Assembly: GCA_040768925.1 (NCBI GenBank)
Contig: JAXGLZ010000001.1
Coordinates: 1-64,000, forward strand
Source: CALNBC01 sp040768925
GTDB taxonomy: Bacteria > Bacillota > Clostridia > Christensenellales > CALWSW01
Length of the DNA stretch: 64,000 nt
Reading direction: 5' to 3'
Shown: positions 58,736 through 64,000 of the stretch, in pieces
Layout: the number at the start of each line of letters is the position of its first letter
Numbering within the stretch: position 1 is the stretch's first letter
The notes under the pieces: model-generated
What the model saw: only the letters and a program-made list of their open reading frames with translations
Databases searched by the model: none
What the model was told of the DNA's origin: nothing
Position numbers and translations under genes: made by a program

Positions 58736-58754
58736 TACTTGTAGTACCTCCTAA

Positions 58755-59159
58755 TCAGACTCTTCTGCGCTTGGGCGGACGGCAGCCATTATGGGGAATC
58801 GGGGTGACGTCCTTGATCATGTTGACCTCAAGTCCCGCCGCCTGAAGCGCGCGGATGGCGGCTTCGCGGCCGGAACCGGGGCCTTTTACATAAACCTCCA
58901 CGGTCTTGAGGCCGTGCTCCATCGCTGCCTTCGCCGCGGTTTCCGCCGCGATCTGGGCCGCGAAGGGCGTGCTCTTCCTGGAGCCGCGGAAGCCGAGCCC
59001 GCCGGCCGACGCCCAGGAAAGGGCGTTGCCCTGGGTATCCGTGATGGTTACCATCGTGTTGTTGAAGGAAGAACGGATGTGGGCGGCACCACGCTCGATA
59101 TTCTTCTTTTCGCGGCGCCTGCGCACCGCCTTTTTGGTCTTGGGGTTTGCCTTAGCCAT
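58755..59159 (-). CDS. rpsK: 30S ribosomal protein S11
   Basis: The 134-aa protein has the S11 core GAAHIRSSFNNTMVTITDTQ, GLGFRGSRKSTPFAAQIAAE and the C-terminal TPIPHNGCRPPKRRRV. Normal length; 19 bp between it and rpsD. Confidence 0.98.
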   Translation of the reverse strand: MAKANPKTKKAVRRRREKKNIERGAAHIRSSFNNTMVTITDTQGNALSWASAGGLGFRGSRKSTPFAAQIAAETAAKAAMEHGLKTVEVYVKGPGSGREAAIRALQAAGLEVNMIKDVTPIPHNGCRPPKRRRV

Positions 59160-59174
59160 GTGGTGTTCCCTCCT

Positions 59175-59540
59175 TTACTTCTTCTTGCTGACCATGCGCT
59201 TCGGGCCCTTGCGGGTGCGGGCGTTGGTCTTGGTGTTCTGGCCGCGGACGGGCAGGCCGCGGCGATGGCGGACGCCGCGGTAGCAGCCGATCTCGATCAT
59301 GCGCTTGATGTTCAGCGACACTTCGCGGCGAAGGTCACCCTCGACTTTCAGGTGATGGTCGATGTATTCTCTGAGCTTATGTTCGTCGGTTTCGGACAGG
59401 TCGCGCACGCGAACGTCTGGATCCACGCCGGTTTTGGCGATGATGTCCTTGGCGGTCTTTTGGCCGATGCCGTAAATATACGTAAGGCCGATTTCGATTC
59501 GCTTATCGCGGGGCAGGTCTACACCGGAAATACGAGCCAT
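59175..59540 (-). CDS. rpsM: 30S ribosomal protein S13
   Basis: The 121-aa protein starts MARISGVDLPRDKRIEIGLT and has RGVRHRRGLPVRGQNTKTNA near the C-terminus, the S13 signature. It contacts the head of 16S rRNA and P-site tRNA. 15 bp between it and rpsK; about 160 bp after rpmJ, the largest gap within the block. Confidence 0.98.
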   Translation of the reverse strand: MARISGVDLPRDKRIEIGLTYIYGIGQKTAKDIIAKTGVDPDVRVRDLSETDEHKLREYIDHHLKVEGDLRREVSLNIKRMIEIGCYRGVRHRRGLPVRGQNTKTNARTRKGPKRMVSKKK

Positions 59541-59701
59541 GTGGTTTTTGCACCTCCTGGTAAGGTTTCGAATTCTCGCCGAAGCGCCTTCGGCTGTCGT
59601 TTATGGAAACTTGCGCGGTAAAAAATCAGCCGCACCGCGCCAGGGATTTTTTGGGGTCTTCCAAAAGCAAGGGACGAACCCCGACACACCGCAAAAGGGC
59701 G

Positions 59702-59815
59702 TCAGCCCTGCTTCTGCTTGTGCTTGGGGTTCTCGCAGATGACCATAACGCGGCCCTTGCGCTTGATGATCTTGCACTTTTCACAGATCGGTTTTACGGA
59801 AGGCCTGACTTTCAT
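59702..59815 (-). CDS. rpmJ: 50S ribosomal protein L36
   Basis: The 37-aa protein reads MKVRPSVKPICEKCKIIKRK to the C-terminal KHKQKQG, with the zinc Cys/His set (CEKC, VIC, KH) of the C+ form. It sits in the usual place between infA and rpsM. Confidence 0.97.
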   Translation of the reverse strand: MKVRPSVKPICEKCKIIKRKGRVMVICENPKHKQKQG

Positions 59816-59881
59816 GGTTGATTCCTCCTGAGATTGACTGTGGATTTGCCGAAGCTTTGACCCCGGCACTTTTCGTGAGAA

Positions 59882-60103
59882 TCAGTTCTTGGCGCGCCAG
59901 GTTATGCGCCCCCGGGTCAGGTCATAGGGCGAAAGCTCTATCGTGACCCGGTCGCCGGGCAGGATGCGGATGAAATTCATGCGCAGCTTGCCGGAGATGT
60001 GGGCAAGGATTTTGTGACCGTTTTGCAGCTCGACCTCAAAGACGGCATTGGGGTATGCTTCGGTCACTCTGCCTTCAACTTCGATTACGTCTTGCTTGGA
60101 CAA
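59882..60103 (-). CDS. infA: Translation initiation factor IF-1
   Basis: The 73-aa S1/OB-fold protein starts MSKQDVIEVEGRVTEAYPNA and includes HISGKLRMNFIRILPGD and SPYDLTRGRI, all IF-1 hallmarks. It overlaps the upstream KOW gene by 19 bp, implying translational coupling. Confidence 0.98.
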   Translation of the reverse strand: MSKQDVIEVEGRVTEAYPNAVFEVELQNGHKILAHISGKLRMNFIRILPGDRVTIELSPYDLTRGRITWRAKN

Positions 60104-60402
60104 GCTGTATCCTCCTTGATCGGTTCGTCGTCGCTGTGCTCAATCGTTGCTAGAGCGCTCCTGATGTCGCTGTTTTTCAGCCTGCCTTCGGCATAAAGCC
60201 GGGCGATGCCTTCAAACAGCAGCGGCTTTGGGCAAAGGTGCATAAGCTTTTTGCGCTTGGGCTTTTCGAGCTTCCGAAGTTTTCCGTCCGCGATCAGGAC
60301 ATGGTCCTTGTCCGCAAGTTCAAGAATGACGAAAGCCCTTCCCTTGTCCCGGCCGGCCTTGCTGACGGCCACCCTGCCCACAAATCCCGAAAACTCCCTC
60401 AT
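60085..60402 (-). CDS. KOW domain RNA-binding protein (L14e/L6e-like)
   Basis: The 105-aa protein has an N-terminal KOW motif (GFVGRVAVSKAGRDKGRAFV) and a basic middle (KLRKLEKPKRKKLMHLCPKP). Homologues lie between map and infA across Clostridia; it is presumably a ribosome-associated factor, with no proven function that I know of. Its 3' end overlaps infA. Confidence 0.85.
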   Translation of the reverse strand: MREFSGFVGRVAVSKAGRDKGRAFVILELADKDHVLIADGKLRKLEKPKRKKLMHLCPKPLLFEGIARLYAEGRLKNSDIRSALATIEHSDDEPIKEDTACPSKT

Positions 60403-60412
60403 TGCCGTATCC

Positions 60413-61156
60413 TCACATCACGGTCAGAATCAGGGGCTCGCCGTCCGTAACGGCGATGGAATTTTCATAATGGGCAGAATACGCGCCGTCCGCGGTCACG
60501 ACGGTCCATCCGTCCTCAAGGGTCTTGACCCTCCGCGTTCCCGCGTTGATCATCGGCTCCACAGCCAGGGTCATCCCCTGCTGAAGCCTTTGGCCCCGGC
60601 CGGCAACGCCGTAATTCGGAACGTCCGGCGGTTCGTGAAGGCTCCGCCCCACTCCGTGGCCGATGAGTTCCCGCACCACCGAGAAGCCCGCGGCTTCGGC
60701 GTATTGCTGGATGGCCGCGCCCAGATCCCCCAGGCGGCAGCCGACCTTCGCGTAGCGGATTCCTTCGTAAAAGCACTGCCTGGTAACGTCGATCAGGCGC
60801 TGAGCGTCGGCACAGATCCTCCCGACCGGAAAGGTCCGGGCGGCGTCCCCGTGAAAGCCGTCGAAGACGGCCCCCACGTCGATGCTGACGATGTCGCCTT
60901 CTTTGAGCACGCGATCCCCGGGAATCCCGTGAACCACCTGGTCGTTGACGGAAACGCACGCCGATCCGGGAAACCCGCCGTACCCCTTAAAGGACGGCAC
61001 GGCGCCGGCGGCGCGGATGTAATCCTCGACAATCCTGTCGATCGCAAGAGTTGTGACGCCAGGGCGCACGGCCCGCTCTGCGGCGGCCAGCGCGCCCCGG
61101 GTGATAGCCCCCGCCTGACGCATGATCGCGATTTCCTGCGGAGATTTCAAAGTCAT
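60413..61156 (-). CDS. map: Methionine aminopeptidase, type I
   Basis: The 247-aa metalloprotease has the di-metal ligands in SIDVGAVFDGFHGDAART (two Asp), GHGVGRSLHEPP (His), AVEPMIN (Glu) and HYENSIAVT (Glu). It removes initiator Met from nascent proteins. No N-terminal zinc finger. Its ATG overlaps the adk stop by one base. Confidence 0.97.
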   Translation of the reverse strand: MTLKSPQEIAIMRQAGAITRGALAAAERAVRPGVTTLAIDRIVEDYIRAAGAVPSFKGYGGFPGSACVSVNDQVVHGIPGDRVLKEGDIVSIDVGAVFDGFHGDAARTFPVGRICADAQRLIDVTRQCFYEGIRYAKVGCRLGDLGAAIQQYAEAAGFSVVRELIGHGVGRSLHEPPDVPNYGVAGRGQRLQQGMTLAVEPMINAGTRRVKTLEDGWTVVTADGAYSAHYENSIAVTDGEPLILTVM

Positions 61157-61785
61157 TACAGCTGCTCCAGGATCGCGCAGATCTGTTCCGTCACCACGTC
61201 GATATGCTGTTCGCCGTCCACGGATTTGAGCAATCCCTTCGCGGCGTAGTAATCGATCAGGGGCTTGGTCTGCGCGGTGTAGACATTAAGGCGGTTTTCG
61301 ATGGTTTCAAGCTTGTCGTCGGCGCGCTGGTAAAGCTCGCCGCCGCACTTGGCGCACGCCGTCTCGCCCGGCGCGAGCCTGCTGGTGTGGTAGGTCGCCC
61401 CGCAGGAACGGCACACCCTGCGGCCGGTGATGCGCGCGATGAGCAGGTCCACAGGAGCGGCCATGTCGATCACGGCGTCGATCTTTGTGAACGCGTCCAG
61501 CGCTTCGGCCTGGGCGACGGTCCTGGGGAAGCCGTCCAAAAGACAGCCCGCTTCGCAATCCGGCTGGGCAAGCCGGTCTTTCACGATGTCGATGATCACG
61601 GAATCGGGGACCAGCTCGCCCTTGTCGATGTACGACTTGGCAAGTTTGCCCAGCTCGGTCCCGTTTTTGATGTTTGCCCTGAGGATATCGCCGGTGGAAA
61701 TGTGCGCCAGCTCAAACCGCTCGCAGACGCGCTCGGCCTGGGTACCCTTGCCCACGCCGGGAGGGCCCAGAAATATGATCTTCAT
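61156..61785 (-). CDS. adk: Adenylate kinase (zinc lid form)
   Basis: The 209-aa kinase has P-loop FLGPPGVGKGT, the AMP-binding region STGDILRA, GFPRT and a LID with four cysteines (CRSCGATYH and CAKCGG) that bind structural zinc as in Gram-positives. It balances ATP, ADP and AMP. AAGGAGGGGG favours the ATG at 61785 over a TTG at 61791. Confidence 0.97.
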   Translation of the reverse strand: MKIIFLGPPGVGKGTQAERVCERFELAHISTGDILRANIKNGTELGKLAKSYIDKGELVPDSVIIDIVKDRLAQPDCEAGCLLDGFPRTVAQAEALDAFTKIDAVIDMAAPVDLLIARITGRRVCRSCGATYHTSRLAPGETACAKCGGELYQRADDKLETIENRLNVYTAQTKPLIDYYAAKGLLKSVDGEQHIDVVTEQICAILEQL

Positions 61786-61800
61786 TGCCAAACCCCCTCC

Positions 61801-63069
61801 TTATTTCAGGAATCCCTTGTAGTTTCGCATGGTCAGCTCGGCCTCGATGGTCTTGCTGGTTTCCAGCGCGACGGATACAAGAATCATCAGGCTGGTGGCG
61901 CCAAAGGCGCTGATCCCGCCCATCAGACCGGAAAAGACCGTGGGCACGGCGGCGAGCACCGCGAGGAACACCGCGGAAAACATCGTCAGCCGGTGGGAGA
62001 TGCGCTTCAGGTAATCCGAAGTCGGCCTGCCCGGGCGGATGCCGGGAATGAACCCGCCGTTTTGCTGCATGTTCTTGCTGATTTCGATCGGGTTGAAGGA
62101 AATCGTGGTGTAGAAGTACGCAAAGCCCACGATGAGCAGGGCGTAAACGATCATATAGATGACCGTGCCCGAGCCCAACCATTGCTGGTACCAGGCATAA
62201 AATCCGGAATTCGGCCAAAGCTGGGCGATCATTCCGGGGAACTGGATGATGGTAACCGCGAAAATCAGGGGCATGACGCCGTTCTGGTTGACGCGCATCG
62301 GGATGTTGGTGGCGTTTCCGCCATACATCTTGCGGCCCACGACGCGCTTGGCGTACTGCACGGGCACGCGGCGTTCGCCCAACTCGACGACGGTCAGCCC
62401 GAGGATCACCAGGAAGATCAGGCCGAGCACCACCGGCACCAGCCAGAAGGTCGTCGCTCCGGAGAACACGAGGGAAATATAGCTGACCACCACGGGCAGC
62501 AGCCTGGAGGCGATACCCGCGAAGATCAGGAAGGAAATGCCGTTCCCGATCCCCTTGTCGGTGATGCGGTCGCCGATCCAGATGCACAGCGCGGAACCGG
62601 CCGTCGCCACCAGGGTGATGGTCAGGTAGATCAGCCAGGCGGGCACCGTTTCGCTGTGGATCAGCGCCTGCGGACCCATGGTGAGGATGAGACCGATCGC
62701 CATGATTCCGCCCAGGACGACGCCGAAGATCCGGGTGATGTTCTCGATCTTCTCCTTGCCGTCCGGCTCCTTCGCCATGCGCTCCAAAGAGGGGATGGCG
62801 ACGGTCAGCAGGTTCATGATGATGCTTGCCGTAATATACGGCTGGATGCCCATGGCAAACAGGGTGAAGTTACCCAGGGCGCCGCCGTTCATCAGGTTGA
62901 TAAAACCGAGAATGCTGTAATTCTCAACCTGCTGGGAAATGAATCCCGGATTGACGCCGGGGATCGGAATATAGCATCCGAGGCGGAACACCACGATCAT
63001 CAACAGGGTGTAGACGATCTTCTTGCGGATGTCTTCCGTTTTCCAGGCGGTTTTAAGGGTCGCAAACAT
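61801..63069 (-). CDS. secY: Protein translocase subunit SecY
   Basis: The 422-aa protein has ten membrane helices, beginning MFATLKTAWKTEDIRKKIVY, with GIQPYITASIIMNLL (TM2), QNGVMPLIFA and GFIPGIRPGRPTSDYL (cytosolic loop for SecA/ribosome contact). It is the pore of the Sec translocon. Its start overlaps the rplO stop by one base. Confidence 0.98.
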   Translation of the reverse strand: MFATLKTAWKTEDIRKKIVYTLLMIVVFRLGCYIPIPGVNPGFISQQVENYSILGFINLMNGGALGNFTLFAMGIQPYITASIIMNLLTVAIPSLERMAKEPDGKEKIENITRIFGVVLGGIMAIGLILTMGPQALIHSETVPAWLIYLTITLVATAGSALCIWIGDRITDKGIGNGISFLIFAGIASRLLPVVVSYISLVFSGATTFWLVPVVLGLIFLVILGLTVVELGERRVPVQYAKRVVGRKMYGGNATNIPMRVNQNGVMPLIFAVTIIQFPGMIAQLWPNSGFYAWYQQWLGSGTVIYMIVYALLIVGFAYFYTTISFNPIEISKNMQQNGGFIPGIRPGRPTSDYLKRISHRLTMFSAVFLAVLAAVPTVFSGLMGGISAFGATSLMILVSVALETSKTIEAELTMRNYKGFLK

Positions 63070-63515
63070 CAGCCGACCACCTCGGCGGTTCCGCCGACGG
63101 CTTCGATGGCGGCCTTGGCGGACGCGCTGAACTTGGCGGCCTTGACGGTCAGCGCCTTGGTCAGCTCGCCGCGGCCCAGCACCTTCAGGCCGTCCTTTTC
63201 AATCTTGCTGATGATGCCCAGCTCTTTCAAAAGCTCGGCGGTGACCACGGAGCCGGTCTCCAAAGATTCCAGCTCGGAGATGTTGATGACCGTAAACACC
63301 TTGGCAAAGATGTTGGTGAAGCCGCGCTTGGGCAGACGGCGGGTCAGGGGCATCTGGCCGCCTTCGAAACCCGGGCGGACGCCGCCGCCGCTCCTGGCCC
63401 ACTGGCCCTTGTGGCCGCGGGTAGAGGTCTTGCCCATGCCGGAACCGGAGCCGCGGCCCACGCGCTTGGTGACCTGCTTTGCTCCCGGTGCGGGGGTGAG
63501 ATCATGAAGTTTCAT
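63069..63515 (-). CDS. rplO: 50S ribosomal protein L15
   Basis: The 148-aa protein starts MKLHDLTPAPGAKQVTKRVG and has GRGSGSGMGKTSTRGHKGQ, the L15 Gly-rich N-terminus, then RRLPKRGFTN. Normal length and position between rpmD and secY. Confidence 0.98.
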   Translation of the reverse strand: MKLHDLTPAPGAKQVTKRVGRGSGSGMGKTSTRGHKGQWARSGGGVRPGFEGGQMPLTRRLPKRGFTNIFAKVFTVINISELESLETGSVVTAELLKELGIISKIEKDGLKVLGRGELTKALTVKAAKFSASAKAAIEAVGGTAEVVG

Positions 63516-63533
63516 TGTCGTTGCGCCTCCCCG

Positions 63534-63713
63534 TTACACTTCTTCGACTTTGACGAGGTGCTTTACTTTGAAAATCATGCCCCGGATTGCGGGGGTGTCT
63601 TCATGGGTAACCTCGCTGCGAATCTTTCTCAGTCCGAGAGCCTGAACCGTGGCCTTTTGATCCTTGAGGCTGCCGATGGTGCTCTTGACAAGAGTGATCT
63701 TAAGCTGTGCCAT
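63534..63713 (-). CDS. rpmD: 50S ribosomal protein L30
   Basis: The 59-aa protein MAQLKITLVKSTIGSLKDQK through LGLRKIRSEVTHEDTPAIRG to KVKHLVKVEEV is a typical bacterial L30. An AGGAGGAGAG site precedes it, overlapping the rpsE stop region. Confidence 0.97.
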   Translation of the reverse strand: MAQLKITLVKSTIGSLKDQKATVQALGLRKIRSEVTHEDTPAIRGMIFKVKHLVKVEEV

Positions 63714-63726
63714 TTAGCTCTCCTCC

Positions 63727-64000
63727 TCAGTCCAGTATCTCGGCAACGGTCTTGCCGCGAACCTTGGCGATCTGCTCGGCGGTCCGAAGCTGTGCCAGGC
63801 CGTTGAGCGTCGCCTTGACGCAGTTGATCGGGTTGTTGGAACCGTAGGACTTCGTGCGGATGTCCCTGATCCCGGCCATCTCGACGACCGCGCGGGCAGG
63901 GCCGCCCGCGATGATTCCGGTACCTTCTTCGGCCTTCAGCAGGCGAACCGTGCTGCAGCCGAATTTGCCGGTGATGTCATGGGGAATGGTGGTTCCGACC
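63727..64000 (-). CDS. rpsE: 30S ribosomal protein S5, C-terminal part (runs off the window)
   Basis: The last 90 codons are visible: VGTTIPHDITGKFGCSTVRL-like sequence, then GTGIIAGGPARAVVEMAGIR, DIRTKSYGSNNPINCVKATL and the end KVRGKTVAEILD. This is the S5 C-terminal domain. The start and N-terminal double-stranded RNA-binding domain lie beyond base 64000. Confidence 0.96.
   Translation of the reverse strand, partial: VGTTIPHDITGKFGCSTVRLLKAEEGTGIIAGGPARAVVEMAGIRDIRTKSYGSNNPINCVKATLNGLAQLRTAEQIAKVRGKTVAEILD

Overview
The window is a GC-rich stretch of chromosome from a spore-forming, anaerobic Clostridia-type Firmicute. The pointers are a cotJABC spore-coat operon, a perfect CIRCE element ahead of hrcA-grpE-dnaK-dnaJ, rpsU, a KOW/L14e-like protein between map and infA, RecD2, Re-type citrate synthase and DUF1836/DegV/DUF6320/DUF6054 family proteins. 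The lineage (perhaps Christensenellales or Oscillospirales) is an inference; there is no rRNA or tRNA gene here to fix it.

Layout. 1-12 kb (all minus): rpsU, a HIT protein, and the heat-shock/translation cluster hrcA-grpE-dnaK-dnaJ-prmA-rsmE-mtaB, preceded by lepA-hemW. 12.5-23.3 kb: cotJA, cotJB and a cotJC split in two by a 9,699-bp element. 23.6-34.7 kb: a HAD phosphatase, an acyltransferase plus DUF6320 membrane protein, YjbQ, a DtxR-type regulator divergent from feoA-feoA-feoB-FeoB-associated protein, an HTH protein overlapping a membrane Ser/Thr kinase with leucine-rich repeats, a GNAT acetyltransferase and a DUF6054 protein. 35.3-47.1 kb: a sugar-kinase/Fe-alcohol dehydrogenase/DeoC set with a LysR regulator, an M15 peptidase, class II aldolase, an aminotransferase with Re-citrate synthase, and a MerR/TipA-type regulator. 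47.5-56.4 kb: three lipoprotein genes (one frameshifted), DegV and DUF1836 divergent around a palindrome, Sir2, a BMP-family binding protein and RecD2. 56.6-64 kb: the end of the S10/spc/alpha ribosomal block (rplQ, rpoA, rpsD, rpsK, rpsM, rpmJ, infA, KOW, map, adk, secY, rplO, rpmD, rpsE partial).

Main discovery. cotJC, a manganese-catalase-like spore coat gene, is interrupted at codon 62. The 5' part lies at 12992-13176 and the 3' part at 22876-23263. Joining them at a shared GG dinucleotide restores one 190-codon reading frame. The two ends of the intervening DNA carry 13-bp perfect inverted arms that, in the excised circle, would sit exactly 10 bp on each side of that GG: the geometry of a large serine integrase attP. 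A 540-aa large serine recombinase sits against the left end. This is the architecture of a skin-type, possibly developmentally excised, intervening element. Its cargo is not phage-like. It encodes system II cytochrome c biogenesis (ResB, CcsA), a secreted protein with a CX4CH haem motif plus two flavinylation-type FMN-binding domains and a membrane anchor, a Tat-exported lipoprotein flavoprotein reductase of the fumarate/urocanate reductase family, a divergent LysR regulator and an organic-acid-type transporter. Together these look like a portable extracytoplasmic anaerobic respiration module.

Elsewhere the clearest regulatory structures are the CIRCE/sigma-A promoter, two DtxR-like palindromes at feoA, a MerR-type 19-bp-spacer promoter, and several unexplained intergenic palindromes and a dispersed repeat family.
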